Part shown: piece after piece, positions 15,847 through 24,781 of the stretch
How the letters are laid out: each line of letters opens with the position of its first letter
How positions within the stretch are numbered: position 1 is the stretch's first letter
Assembly (NCBI RefSeq): GCF_017301735.1
Contig: NZ_CP071090.1
Location: forward strand, 10,826,001-10,890,000
Source: Pyxidicoccus parkwaysis
GTDB lineage: Bacteria; Myxococcota; Myxococcia; Myxococcales; Myxococcaceae
Length of the DNA: 64,000 nt
Reading direction: 5' to 3'
Notes under the pieces: model-generated
Databases searched by the model: none
Told to the model about the DNA's origin: nothing
Seen by the model: the letters and a program-made list of their open reading frames with translations, nothing else
Made by a program: the position numbers and the translations under genes

Positions 15847-16281
15847 ATGCGTGAGCCCGTCGACCACAAGCTCGCAACCCTGCTGGGAGCGGCCGCTCGC
15901 GAGGCCCGCCAGCGCCTCGGGCTCACCCAGGGTGACGTGGCCGAGCGCATGGGCATGGCCATGGAGGTCTACAGCCGGATGGAGCGCGGGAAGATGCTGC
16001 CCCGCGCGCAGACGCTCCGCCGCCTGTGTGACGTGCTGCAGGTCTCCGCGGACACGCTGCTCGGCGTGGGACGTTCCAATGCGCCGGTGCCGTTGGCGCC
16101 GCGCAAGTCCACGCAGGAGGACCCGCTGGAGCTGCGCCGCATGACGCGCAAGCTGCGAGAGCTGGAGCCTGCCCAACTCCGCGCGGTGTCGCGAGTGGTG
16201 AACGCCGTCGTCACCGTGATGCCGCGCTCCGGGGATGCGTCTCCCGCGCGGCCTGCGCGCAAGCGCCGCGCGACGGCGTAG
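15847..16281 (+). CDS. XRE-family helix-turn-helix regulator 2
   Basis: 144 residues from ATG 15847; in-frame TTG 15811 and GTG 15829 (close to a GGGAGG) are alternative starts. Residues ~8-62 form the HTH (AREARQRLGLTQGDVAERMGMAMEVYSRMERGK), nearly the same as in regulator 1. The C-terminal half (RRMTRKLRELEPAQLRAVSRVVNAVV) is also homologous, with a basic tail RPARKRRATA. It is a recent tandem duplicate of the preceding gene. Confidence 0.82.
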   Translation: MREPVDHKLATLLGAAAREARQRLGLTQGDVAERMGMAMEVYSRMERGKMLPRAQTLRRLCDVLQVSADTLLGVGRSNAPVPLAPRKSTQEDPLELRRMTRKLRELEPAQLRAVSRVVNAVVTVMPRSGDASPARPARKRRATA

Positions 16282-16384
16282 CGCTACCCCACGATGAGTT
16301 GAGCCACCACGGACCCGGTGTCGCCGGGCTGGACGTCAGACGTGTGTCATTCACTCTCCCGGGCTGTGGGCACGGGAGACGTGT

Positions 16385-17788
16385 ATGCGATTGAGGCGAG
16401 GTTGGGCCGCTGTGTGGTTGTGGCTGTTGCCGGGAATCGCGTGGACGCAGGATGGCGACGAGCCTCCGCGGACTCCAGACCTGCGGGAAGCCGCGGCTGC
16501 GGAGACATCGAACGCGGGAGTGTCATCCGCAGCGGAGCCGGAGACGGTCGAGCCCGCCGTGCGCAAGTGGCACTACCTGACGCGCTTGGAGGCGACGACG
16601 TGGACGTTGTTGCCGCGTACAGGCGTGGGCGTGGAGACGGGGTTCGTGCAAATCGAGCCCCTGGTCGTCATCGACGGCGGACCGGAGTTTGGCATCAACG
16701 TGGGCGCGCCCGTGCGGCTGCGGCTGTGGGGCGGAGGCGAGGGTGCCGGCCTCGTGCGGCATGAAGACTGGGACACCCTCTCCGACTGGGGACAGCTCTT
16801 CCGTGGGCTGAAGTTCGGCTCCGACAACGCGCCGCTGGGCGTGTGGTTCGGAGCATTGGAGGACTACAGCCTCCTCACCGGACACCTGGTGCGGCGCTAC
16901 TCCAACCGGACGAATCCCGACTACCACCCCGCTGGAGGCTTCTTCACTGGAACACTCGGGCCTCTCTACACGGAAGCCTTCGCCTCGGACGTGCTGGGCG
17001 CACGTCTCATGGGTGCGGAGCTCTCCCTGGACGTGCAGCACGTCCTCTTCGGCCAGCCGCCTGAAAAGGGCCGCTACACGTTGGCACTGTCCGCGGTGCA
17101 TGACTGGGGCCGCGCCGGAGGACGCGCGCCCTCAGTGACGCTGGCGCACCTGGATGCAACCGCCATCGTGGTGGTGCGTCCGGGCTTCGAGGCGCACGTG
17201 GTGGCGGGCTGGGGCGGACGGCCGGGCGAGGGCGATGCGTGGGGCGCGGTGGCGGGCGGAGGCTTGGACGCGGTGACGCCCACGCTGGACTTGTGGCTGC
17301 GGCTGGAGGTGCGCCATCAGCATGGCGGTTTCCGGCAGGGCTACTTCGGCCCGGACTACGAGCTGGCGCGTTTCCGGGCAGCCGGGCCTGACGGGTTGCC
17401 GCTGGCGGAGGCACGGTTTCCCTCTGGCCACTCCGCCTATGGCGAGCTGAAGGTGGGCTGGGATGCCGTCAGCTACGGTGGGCTGCAACGGCATCTGATG
17501 CTGACGTTGGGCGTGGAGGCCTTCACCTGGGGTCGCTTCGACGTGGACGGGCGCGTCGCGGTGCAGCTCTTCCAACGCAACCTCGAGCTGGCCGTGAAGG
17601 GGCTGGGCGTGGGCATGGGGAAGCCTGGCGCGCGATACCTTGGCGCGGCGGAGGGGCGGTGGCGATTCCTCGGCGGGAAGCTCTACGCCATGGGTACGGG
17701 TGGCACGCTGCTCTTCCCCGGAGTGGAAGGGACACTGCGTCCTGGCGCCTTCGCTTCCGTGGGCCTGGGGGTGGACAATGCGCGCTGA
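16385..17788 (+). CDS. exported, outer-membrane-barrel-like protein of toxin operon
   Basis: 467 residues. Signal peptide residues 1-21 (WLLPGIAWTQ). The rest alternates short amphipathic strands with Gly- and aromatic-rich turns (for example RLEATTWTLLPRTGVGVETGFVQIEPLVVI; LMLTLGVEAFTWGRFDVDG) and ends in an odd-even hydrophobic strand, so an outer-membrane beta-barrel is likely. Its stop lies inside the next gene (11-base overlap), so it is translationally coupled to the toxin lipoprotein. By position it corresponds to the 'B' member of SitBAI-type operons; that is inference from gene order, not from sequence comparison. Confidence 0.7.
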   Translation: MRLRRGWAAVWLWLLPGIAWTQDGDEPPRTPDLREAAAAETSNAGVSSAAEPETVEPAVRKWHYLTRLEATTWTLLPRTGVGVETGFVQIEPLVVIDGGPEFGINVGAPVRLRLWGGGEGAGLVRHEDWDTLSDWGQLFRGLKFGSDNAPLGVWFGALEDYSLLTGHLVRRYSNRTNPDYHPAGGFFTGTLGPLYTEAFASDVLGARLMGAELSLDVQHVLFGQPPEKGRYTLALSAVHDWGRAGGRAPSVTLAHLDATAIVVVRPGFEAHVVAGWGGRPGEGDAWGAVAGGGLDAVTPTLDLWLRLEVRHQHGGFRQGYFGPDYELARFRAAGPDGLPLAEARFPSGHSAYGELKVGWDAVSYGGLQRHLMLTLGVEAFTWGRFDVDGRVAVQLFQRNLELAVKGLGVGMGKPGARYLGAAEGRWRFLGGKLYAMGTGGTLLFPGVEGTLRPGAFASVGLGVDNAR

Positions 17789-19397
17789 CGCACTGCTGCT
17801 GTGCGTGGCTCTGTTCTCCACCGGCTGCGCGTCGCTGACGCCAGCACCGAGTCGGAGTGGACGCCTGAGCGACATGGCGCGCGGTGCCACGGAGCCTGCA
17901 CTGACGCAGCCTCCAGGCGAGGAGCTCCCGCGTGGCCTCTCGTCGCCGCCTGGTTTCATCTCAGGACCCGACGAGTCGGGACGGCTGAGTCGTCGTCGGA
18001 GCTCGCGCGAAGTCGCGACCGGGGCGGCCTCCGGCCTCGTCGGGGACACCTCCGCCCGCGGTACTTCGCAAGCGGATGTGTGGGAGCAGTTGCTCTCGGA
18101 GGCGGGCCTGGAGGACCGGGACGAGCGTCCCCTCCCGGGCAGCACGCTCACGCCCATGCAGGCGGCGCGCGTGTTGGAGGTGTTGCTGGGGAAGGAGGTG
18201 ACGTTGGGCCAGTTCCCCGCGCGCGTCGCCGTGGGCTTCATGCTGCGCGAGGTGCTGGAAACGGGCGAGGCCTCACGTGCCGAGTTGGTGCGGAGGGCGG
18301 AGCGCTTCGCCCATGTAGTGGTGCTCCGGCCTGACGGCTGCCTCGCGTGGGTACGCGGTGGGAAGACACAACAGCGGGTGGGTCCCGTGGAGTGGAAGGA
18401 GGGGTCCTTCCGGGCGGGCCTCTTCGAGCTGGGGCTCTTCTACTCGGGTAAAGGGGGCGTCTTCCGCCAGCTGAACGCGCGACTGGAGGACGCAGGGGAG
18501 GGAGCCTTCACCGACGTCCACGACGACGCGGATTATGTGAGCCGCACGCTGGACGGTGCGCAGGAGTCCTTCGTTGAGCTGGCCCTCGCGGTGGGACGGT
18601 TCTTCTCGACGTCGCCAGCCGACAACCTCGCGGCGCTTCAGCACCTGCCGGCCGCCGTCGTGGCACTGCTGGCTTCCGCGCCCGAGTATCTGGAGCGCTT
18701 CCGGTACCTGACACGTGGCGAGCAGATTCAAGCCGTCTCCAAGCTGGTGACGAACCTCATCACCACGTGGGGAACGGCGTCGGCGACCACGCGCACCTTG
18801 GGGAGCGCCATGGCAGGGGCCGAGGCGACGGTGCCGGTGCTGTCCCTGTCGGCCGAGGGCGCACTCGTCATGGAGCGCGTCGCGGTGCCCGTGGGACGCG
18901 CGGCGGCGGTGCTGGGCGGAGGGCCAGGGGCGGCCATCATCCTTCAGCGTGCCAGCACAGGGGTAAATGGCTCGGGACCGTCTGGGGAGCCTGGGCAATG
19001 GGGGCCGGCGAAGGAGTCGATGTCCGACCGCGCCCGGCGCTACCAGGAACAAGTCTCCGGGCACTCTGCGGACGAGGCGTACTGGGTCGGCGGAGTGGGC
19101 AAGAACGGCGTGGGCGTGAAGTTCGATGGCTTCAAGGACGGAGTGCTCTTGGAGGCCAAGGGGCCAGGCTATGCCAACAAATTCCTCGACAACCTCAAGG
19201 CCAAAGTCTGGTTCGAGAAGTCAGGAGCGAAGGCCCTTGTTGAGCAGGCTCGGCGACAACTCCGGGCCACTGAGGGCACTGGTGCCTCCATCCGGTGGCA
19301 CATCGCCGAGCAGAAGACGGCCGACGCTATTGGGGAGTTGTTCAGGGCCAATGAAATTGAGGGTATTGAAGTTGTCTTCACCCCTCCACTTTCGTGA
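17778..19397 (+). CDS. lipoprotein polymorphic toxin, Tox-REase-5-like C-terminus
   Basis: 539 residues from ATG 17778. A short signal peptide ends in a lipobox-like STGC (C17). A long Ser/Arg/Gly-rich linker and a helical central region follow (to ~400). The last ~125 residues (from ~415) match the restriction-endonuclease-fold toxin Tox-REase-5 as I know it: YQEQVSGHSADEAYWVGG, then VKFDGF.DGVLLEAKGPGY, with the D...E-x-K nuclease triad visible. It is predicted to be a nuclease delivered to other cells. Its lipoprotein signal recalls SitA toxins, which Myxococcus passes between cells by TraA/B outer-membrane exchange. An Imm52-like gene follows 12 bases later. Confidence 0.82.
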   Translation: MRADALLLCVALFSTGCASLTPAPSRSGRLSDMARGATEPALTQPPGEELPRGLSSPPGFISGPDESGRLSRRRSSREVATGAASGLVGDTSARGTSQADVWEQLLSEAGLEDRDERPLPGSTLTPMQAARVLEVLLGKEVTLGQFPARVAVGFMLREVLETGEASRAELVRRAERFAHVVVLRPDGCLAWVRGGKTQQRVGPVEWKEGSFRAGLFELGLFYSGKGGVFRQLNARLEDAGEGAFTDVHDDADYVSRTLDGAQESFVELALAVGRFFSTSPADNLAALQHLPAAVVALLASAPEYLERFRYLTRGEQIQAVSKLVTNLITTWGTASATTRTLGSAMAGAEATVPVLSLSAEGALVMERVAVPVGRAAAVLGGGPGAAIILQRASTGVNGSGPSGEPGQWGPAKESMSDRARRYQEQVSGHSADEAYWVGGVGKNGVGVKFDGFKDGVLLEAKGPGYANKFLDNLKAKVWFEKSGAKALVEQARRQLRATEGTGASIRWHIAEQKTADAIGELFRANEIEGIEVVFTPPLS

Positions 19398-19409
19398 GCG
19401 AGACAGGGC

Positions 19410-20135
19410 ATGAGTGAGACCTATTTTGCAGGAACCTATTGGGGGCCGAGGAAGGAGCCGCCGGAGGAGTGTGCCCGACGGATGGAGGTATTCTTGGCCG
19501 GCCTGCGTGACGTCGATCCGTTGTTCGTTCGCTGGTTTCAGCCGGGCAAGTCGCGGAAGGACGCACTGAAGCGCCTCATCGAGCCCAATCGCAAAGAGCT
19601 CACGAGACTTGTTCTCCGCGGCAAGGACCGCGCGTTCGAAGACCTGGGTTTTCGCATCAGCGGCTGGAACGGTGCGGGCGACGATGACGAGGCAACCGGT
19701 TTCGACGTTCATTGCGGTGGCTACACCAACGTTGTGCGCAATACATGCGTGTTCACTCTGCCTGGTCGGGAACCGAATGCAGACCGTGTGTTGACCGCTC
19801 CCGTGCTCGCTGGGCTGTTGCGCGTCTCTGCCATTGCGTGGGAGCCAAACTGGGGCATAGCAACATCGCATGCTCATCGCGGCCTGATCGATGCGCGTAG
19901 CATCAAGGGTGCCCCTCGCGTCGGCTGGGTGACGTACCTTGCTCGGCATCTGGGCACAGTGCCGCCGCTTCCTGCTCCGGTGCGCATCGAGCGAGTCGAG
20001 GACCGGGGGACGCTTATCACGCTGACTCCGGAGCGCTTCACGGTGGATAACCCCGAGCACGTGGCGTTGGCGGAGCAGGTGCGAGAGCTACTCGATGGGG
20101 CGGGGTTGCTGAAGCCAGCCCAGCCCCAGTCGTAG
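19410..20135 (+). CDS. Imm52-family immunity protein
   Basis: 241 residues, soluble, no signal peptide, as expected for a cytoplasmic antitoxin. The N-terminus YFAGTYWGPRKEPPEECARRMEVFL matches the start pattern of the Imm52 family known to accompany Tox-REase-5 toxins. It begins 12 bases after the toxin stop codon. Codon use is slightly less GC-extreme than its neighbours (stretches such as ACCGGTTTCGACGTTCATTG), which fits toxin-immunity modules that spread by transfer. It should bind and block the nuclease domain at the end of the preceding protein. Confidence 0.8.
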   Translation: MSETYFAGTYWGPRKEPPEECARRMEVFLAGLRDVDPLFVRWFQPGKSRKDALKRLIEPNRKELTRLVLRGKDRAFEDLGFRISGWNGAGDDDEATGFDVHCGGYTNVVRNTCVFTLPGREPNADRVLTAPVLAGLLRVSAIAWEPNWGIATSHAHRGLIDARSIKGAPRVGWVTYLARHLGTVPPLPAPVRIERVEDRGTLITLTPERFTVDNPEHVALAEQVRELLDGAGLLKPAQPQS

Positions 20136-20215
20136 CGAAGTGAGGGGCCGGGAAGCGGATGACTCGGGTCCTCTACGCTGCTGAGTCGTAGCCGGCTGGA
20201 GTGCTCGGCCATTCA

Positions 20216-20340
20216 CCTGTTCGGCTGCGCGGTCAGCGACGCCGGCTCTCGGTCAGGATGACAGCTTGAGCTATAGGCCACGCGGTGCCACAGGACCCGC
20301 GTTGACGCAGCTGCCGGGCGAGAGGCGTGGCTCCCGATGA
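20216..20340 (+). pseudogene. decayed N-terminal fragment of a second toxin lipoprotein
   Basis: Shifting frame once or twice, this stretch reads LFGCAVSDAGSRSG and then PRGATGPALTQLPGERRGSR. These align with LFSTGCASLTPAPSRSG and ARGATEPALTQPPGEELPRG near the start of the toxin at 17778. The DNA match is clear (GACGCAGC next to GGCGAG, CGCGGTGCCAC). Stops and indels break the frame. It is best explained as the relic of a duplicated toxin gene whose remainder was deleted, leaving the small gene that follows. Confidence 0.65.
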
Positions 20341-20362
20341 ACTTCACCGCGTGGAGAGGACG

Positions 20363-20833
20363 ATGAGTGAGGGACATTCCTGGGAGGGCAACTGGAAGGT
20401 CCGCTTGTATGAACGGGCCCGCGAGCGCGGTTACGATTCGCTCACCGGATTTGCCGAGGCTCATCCAACCCTCCCGCTCGTTGAGCTGGCCCAGGAGCTG
20501 GGTGGAGACGCGGTCAACGCGGTGCAGGTGTTCAGCGGCCTGGTTGCCGAAGCTGAGCGCAACAACAAGCTCACACGCCTGGCGCGTGGACAACTTGTGC
20601 GCGAATTGTCCGAGAGTTTTCCCAAGGGCTGGCCTGCCACGCTGGACGACGAAAGCCGTTTCGAGGTCGCGATGACGCTCGGTTCGTGGACCGCGTTCAC
20701 ACCAGAAACCCACAAGGAAAGGGTCAAGCGGGCCGGTGACGCGCTCCTCGCCAATCCGCCACCCGCTGGCTGGCGCCCACTGGGGCCAGACGACGAGCTG
20801 CTCCGCACCCTCCTGCCCGACGAAGAAGCCTGA
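20363..20833 (+). CDS. orphan immunity-like hypothetical protein
   Basis: 156 residues from ATG 20363 (GGAGAGG just upstream). Soluble, helical, acidic at the end. Motifs such as YERARERGYDSLTGFAEAHPTLPLVELAQELG and NNKLTRLARGQLVRELSESFPKGWPATLDDESRFEVAMTLGSW suggest a compact helical domain. I do not recognise the family with certainty. It follows directly on a decayed toxin fragment, a position typical of orphan immunity genes kept after the toxin is lost; its immunity role is inference. Confidence 0.7.
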   Translation: MSEGHSWEGNWKVRLYERARERGYDSLTGFAEAHPTLPLVELAQELGGDAVNAVQVFSGLVAEAERNNKLTRLARGQLVRELSESFPKGWPATLDDESRFEVAMTLGSWTAFTPETHKERVKRAGDALLANPPPAGWRPLGPDDELLRTLLPDEEA

Positions 20834-20914
20834 CCGGCAACACAGGGCACCGTCCCTCGCTACCGGCCGCTCCGTGCCAACGCCGTTCAAACAGTGACGC
20901 GTGGCCAGAAACGA

Positions 20915-20948
20915 ACGGGGTTGGACGGATTCCCCCGTCCAACCCCGT
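20915..20948. terminator. strong hairpin terminator between convergent genes
   Basis: A perfect 13-bp stem (20915-20927 with 20936-20948) with an 8-base loop stands between the orphan immunity-like gene (plus) and the fibro-slime lipoprotein (minus). No T-run follows, but the stem is strong enough to serve both strands. Confidence 0.65.
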
Positions 20949-21038
20949 GTACCTGCCGTTCACACCAGTCAGCGAGCCCTACCGCTGGACGCCGCGGCCG
21001 AAGCGAAGGACTTCATCGCTCCGACGGGCCGGCGCCAC

Positions 21039-22853
21039 TCAGCCAAGCTCCACCTTGCAGGTGGCGCTGCAGCCGTCCTTGCTGGTGGTGTTGCCGTCGT
21101 CGCACTCCTCGCCGTCCTCGGACTGGTTGATGCCGTCGCCGCAGCGCGGGCCCCACACGCAGCCACGGGCGCACTGGCCGTAGCCGCCGTCATTCACGCC
21201 GTCGTCGCACTCCTCACCCCGGTCCAGGATGCGATTGCCACAGGTCGCGACGCAGACGGTGCGGCGGGTGGCGAAGTTGTTCAGGGTGAGCCGGTACGAG
21301 GACGCGACGGTGTGGCGCTCGGCCTGGAACACCACTGCCTCATAGATGCCCCCTACCTGGAGCCCCAGCTCGGAAGCCTTCTGGGACAGGTGGATGCTGT
21401 CCTCCTGCGCGCCGTGCACGCCGCCCAAATCCAGCGCCAGCTTCTTGTTGATGAACACCCAGACGTCGTCGTCGCCGCGGAAGGTGAGCACCTCGGTGCC
21501 CTTGTACTCGAACCAGTAGCGGGCCTCGCTGGTGAAGCTGAAGTTGTGGCCGTCGTTGCGGGCGGGCTCGTCACCCGTGGCCACCCAGCCCTTGCCGTCG
21601 AGCGGGAAGAAGGCCCCGCTGTCGAACACGTACGAGCCGTCGGGCTGGCGCGTCAGCTCCAGGGAGTCGACGACGCTCCTGTTCACCCTGTCCACGTCCC
21701 GGTACCACTGGGCGAACGCGTCCTTGCCGTGGGTGGTGGTGGAGGACGCGCCCTCCTTCGCGTACACGGGCTTGCCGTCCGCGCCCAGGAGCGTCGCCAC
21801 GATGCCCTTCTCGGAGATGTTCCCGTTCTCGAAGTCGATGTGGCCCCTGGGCAGGGTGGAGGTGGCCTGCAGGTCATAGCCACGGAAGTCGCGGTAGACG
21901 GTGGGGATGGAGACAAGCTCCGGCGGGGCCTCGGTGACGACGGTGCAGGCGAAGCCGTCCTCCAGCTTGCACGTGGGCGAGCAGCCATCGTTGGCGCGGG
22001 TGTTGCCGTCGTCGCACTCCTCGTCCGTGCTGTTGGGGAGCATCACGCCGTCGCCACACACGGACGTGCAGACGCCGTCGGTGCACGCCGGCTCCTTCTT
22101 GCACGTGGGCGAGCAGCCGTCGCCCATGTCGTGGACCTTGATGGGGCCGTCATCGCACTGCTCCGTGCCCTCCACCTTGCCGTCGCCGCAGGTGATGGCC
22201 TGGCACGGCTGGCCGATGTTGGGGCACTTGTAGCCATCCTCCAAGCGGCACAGCTCGTTGCAGCCGTCGCCCTTGACGGCGTTGCCGTCCTCGCACTCCT
22301 CGTCGCCAGCGATGAAGGAGTCACCGCACCGTGCCGCGTGGCAGCGGCCACCGGACTGCGGGCAGTTCCAGCCCGGCTCCTCCTCGCAACTGGCATTGCA
22401 GCCGTCGCCCGGGGTGACGTTGCCGTCGTCGCACGTCTCCGGGGGCTGCCCCACGCCATCGCCACACCGCGCGGTGGTGCCTGCATCCGTCCTCGTGCCC
22501 GCGTCGGTGCTCGTGCCCGCGTCCGTGCCCGCATCCATCCCCGTGTCCGTGCCGGCATCGGTGCCTGCATCCGTCACCGTACCCGTGCCGGCATCGGTGC
22601 CTGTGTCCGTGCCCGCATCAACACCTGCGTCCGTTCCCGCATCGACACCTGCGTCTATTCCCGTGTCAGCCCCCGCATCGAGACCGGCATCAGGCGGAGT
22701 CCCCGCATCGGTGCCGGCATCCCGCGTGGATGCATCCGGGGTCGAGCCGGCGTCCGGCCCTGGGGAGTCATCGTCCCCGCACGCCGTCAGGGAGAGGAGG
22801 AGGGATGTGAGCAGAACACTCGCGAGTCGCACTGGCGAAGTTGGGTGTGTCAT
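21039..22853 (-). CDS. fibro-slime / Cys-rich-repeat lipoprotein
   Basis: 604 residues from ATG 22853. A signal peptide with lipobox LTAC is followed by a ~100-residue low-complexity linker of (D-A/T-G)n type. Then come several Myxococcus-type Cys repeats (CGDG....EECDDGN....GDGC...C, DUF4215-like), a fibro-slime domain (PTVYRDFRGYDLQA ... FRGDDDVWVFINKKLALDLGGVH), and two or three more Cys repeats at the end (ECDDGVNDGGYGQCARGC). Fibro-slime domains are found in cell-surface proteins and may bind carbohydrate. A surface-exposed outer-membrane lipoprotein on a flexible stalk is the likely role. The DAG-type linker is encoded by a near-tandem DNA repeat. Confidence 0.85.
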   Translation of the reverse strand: MTHPTSPVRLASVLLTSLLLSLTACGDDDSPGPDAGSTPDASTRDAGTDAGTPPDAGLDAGADTGIDAGVDAGTDAGVDAGTDTGTDAGTGTVTDAGTDAGTDTGMDAGTDAGTSTDAGTRTDAGTTARCGDGVGQPPETCDDGNVTPGDGCNASCEEEPGWNCPQSGGRCHAARCGDSFIAGDEECEDGNAVKGDGCNELCRLEDGYKCPNIGQPCQAITCGDGKVEGTEQCDDGPIKVHDMGDGCSPTCKKEPACTDGVCTSVCGDGVMLPNSTDEECDDGNTRANDGCSPTCKLEDGFACTVVTEAPPELVSIPTVYRDFRGYDLQATSTLPRGHIDFENGNISEKGIVATLLGADGKPVYAKEGASSTTTHGKDAFAQWYRDVDRVNRSVVDSLELTRQPDGSYVFDSGAFFPLDGKGWVATGDEPARNDGHNFSFTSEARYWFEYKGTEVLTFRGDDDVWVFINKKLALDLGGVHGAQEDSIHLSQKASELGLQVGGIYEAVVFQAERHTVASSYRLTLNNFATRRTVCVATCGNRILDRGEECDDGVNDGGYGQCARGCVWGPRCGDGINQSEDGEECDDGNTTSKDGCSATCKVELG

Positions 22854-23503
22854 ACGAGGCGGATGGTGGCGGCGGCTGGTGTTGAGTGTCAATTGCAACT
22901 TTGTTGTGAAGGCGCCGGTCGCTCATGAACGTCAGCCGAGGCATTCGTGTGCGCGGCGGTTGACCGGACCCGGTCGCCGTGAGGACGTCCCCGTCTACTA
23001 CAGCAGCGGCGAGCGGCCAGACCTCTGTCTGATACTCCGAGCGACTGACATCGGCTCCTGCTCCTTCATCACAGACGGAAGGCGGCGGACTCCATCTCCC
23101 GGGTCCGTAAAGGCAGTCATGGCGAGCGCGTGTCCTGGGATGTGTTCAGCCCACGGTTCCCAACGGAGACCGTGAGCCCGTCCCCAACCACATCCATGCG
23201 TTCTACGGGCCGAAGAAGGCCTCGGCGAACAGCCAGGTCGAACGGGTACAAGAGCCACGAGCAGACGACGTCGCGGGCCACCATCGTCCACGACTTCGTG
23301 AGGACAGGCCCGAGCACGCCGCACGCCGGTCCGCGCGGACCCACCGCTCCGAGGGCAGGCGGGCGGACCCTTCGCTGCCCGCCCGTCCGCTCAGAGACAA
23401 AAACTCCTGCCTGCCCGTCCGCCCGACGCCTCTTGGAGCGTGCCACCGCCGGTCGCCCTCTCCCCATCCGTGTGCATGTGGGCTAGCACTGGGGGCGCTC
23501 CGC
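22854..23503. other. non-coding stretch, no gene seen
   Basis: About 650 bases between divergent genes. Open frames exist on both strands but are Arg-rich artefacts. A short near-repeat of the form TGCCCGCCCGTCCGC occurs near 23377-23422. The promoters of the fibro-slime gene and of the phosphorelay cassette should lie here. Confidence 0.45.
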
Positions 23504-24724
23504 ATGACTCCGCCCCCACTCCCCCCGGATGAGGCCCAGCGCCTTCAGGCCCTGCGTGGCCTCTGCGTGTTGGACACGCCGTCCGAGGACCGCTTCGACC
23601 GCATCGTCCGCACCGCCGCGCGGCTGTTCGGCGTGCCCATCTCCCTGGTGTCGCTGCTCGACGAGGGCCGCCAGTGGTTCAAGGCCCGCGTGGGCCTGGC
23701 CTCGCTCGAGACGCCGCGAGACATCTCTTTCTGCGGCCACGCCATCCTCGGCGCGAGCACCTTCGTGGTGCCCGATGCCGTGCGCGACGCACGCTTCCAC
23801 GACAACCCGCTCGTCGTCGGTGCGCCCTTCATCCGCTTCTATGCGGGCCACCCGGTGCGCGCCCCGGACGGCAGTCGCGTGGGCACCCTGTGCCTCATCG
23901 ACTCGAAGCCGCGAGAGTTCTCCGAGGCGGACCGTGCCGCGCTCGCGGACATGGCGGCGTGGGTGGATTTGGAGCTCGACTCCGTCACCGTGCGTCTCGC
24001 CCGCGAGGCCATCGAAGAGCAGCAGCGCCTGAAGAACGAGTTCGTCTCCACCGTGAGCCACGAGTTGCGCACGCCGCTCACCTCCATTCGCGGCTCGCTG
24101 GGCCTGCTGGCCGGCGGAGTGGCAGGGCCGCTGTCCGAGCCGGTGGCGGAGATGGTGGGCATCGCGCACAAGAACAGCGACCGGCTCATCCGCCTCATCA
24201 ACGACATCCTCGACCTGGACAAGATGGAGGCCGGCAAGCTGGACCTCCACTTGGAGACGGCCGAACTCGCGCCGCTCCTCCTCCATGCGGCGGACGCGCA
24301 CCGCGGCTACGCGAGCGAGTACGGCGTGCGTGTGGAGGTGGAGCTGGAAGCGCCCGGAGCCCGCGCGCGGGTGGACGCGGACCGGCTGGCGCAGGTGCTG
24401 GCCAACCTCCTCTCCAACGCCCTCAAGTTCTCCCCGCGAGGCGAGGCCGTCACCCTGCGCCTGGTCCGCCGCGACGGCGCGCTGCGGGTGAGTGTGCAGG
24501 ACCGGGGGCCCGGCGTGCCCGATGGCTTTCGCGCCCGCATCTTCCAGAAGTTCGCGCAGGCGGACGGCTCGGACACGCGGCGGCGCGGGGGCACGGGCCT
24601 GGGGCTGAGCATTGCCCGCTCGCTGGTGGAGCGCCTGGGTGGCGCGCTGGATTTCTCCAGTGCTCCGGGAGCAGGAACCACCTTCTGGTTCGACTTGCCT
24701 GAATGCCCGCCGGAGGCGAAATGA
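23504..24724 (+). CDS. GAF sensor histidine kinase
   Basis: 406 residues, soluble. The N-terminal GAF domain (~25-165) is of the subtype beginning RLQALRGLCVLDTPSEDRFDRIVR with DISFCGHAIL and VGTLCLIDSKPREFS. It is followed by HisKA with the H-box FVSTVSHELRTPLTSIRG (H186 is the phospho-acceptor) and a HATPase_c domain (NLLSNALKFSPRG, DRGPGVP, GGTGLGLSIAR). Cytoplasmic sensing of a small ligand or redox cue is inferred. It begins a co-directional run of four signalling genes; the H-box region is nearly identical to that of the hybrid kinase two genes on, suggesting duplication or a shared receiver. Confidence 0.9.
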   Translation: MTPPPLPPDEAQRLQALRGLCVLDTPSEDRFDRIVRTAARLFGVPISLVSLLDEGRQWFKARVGLASLETPRDISFCGHAILGASTFVVPDAVRDARFHDNPLVVGAPFIRFYAGHPVRAPDGSRVGTLCLIDSKPREFSEADRAALADMAAWVDLELDSVTVRLAREAIEEQQRLKNEFVSTVSHELRTPLTSIRGSLGLLAGGVAGPLSEPVAEMVGIAHKNSDRLIRLINDILDLDKMEAGKLDLHLETAELAPLLLHAADAHRGYASEYGVRVEVELEAPGARARVDADRLAQVLANLLSNALKFSPRGEAVTLRLVRRDGALRVSVQDRGPGVPDGFRARIFQKFAQADGSDTRRRGGTGLGLSIARSLVERLGGALDFSSAPGAGTTFWFDLPECPPEAK

Positions 24725-24781
24725 ATCCGGAAACCCGCCGCATCCGTACCCCGTCCCGCACCCCGGACCGAGGCTGAGACC

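Noticed and set aside
20901..22928. 675-residue open frame on the plus strand opposite the fibro-slime gene
   Set aside because: It is Ala/Val/Arg/His-rich without motif structure and lies antisense to a gene with clear lipobox, Cys repeats and domain motifs. Long antisense frames are expected at this GC content.
22929..23503. 118-residue plus-strand frame and overlapping minus-strand frames in the gap before the GAF kinase
   Set aside because: Arg/Pro/Thr-rich with no SD, no motif and several overlapping alternatives on both strands; treated as non-coding.
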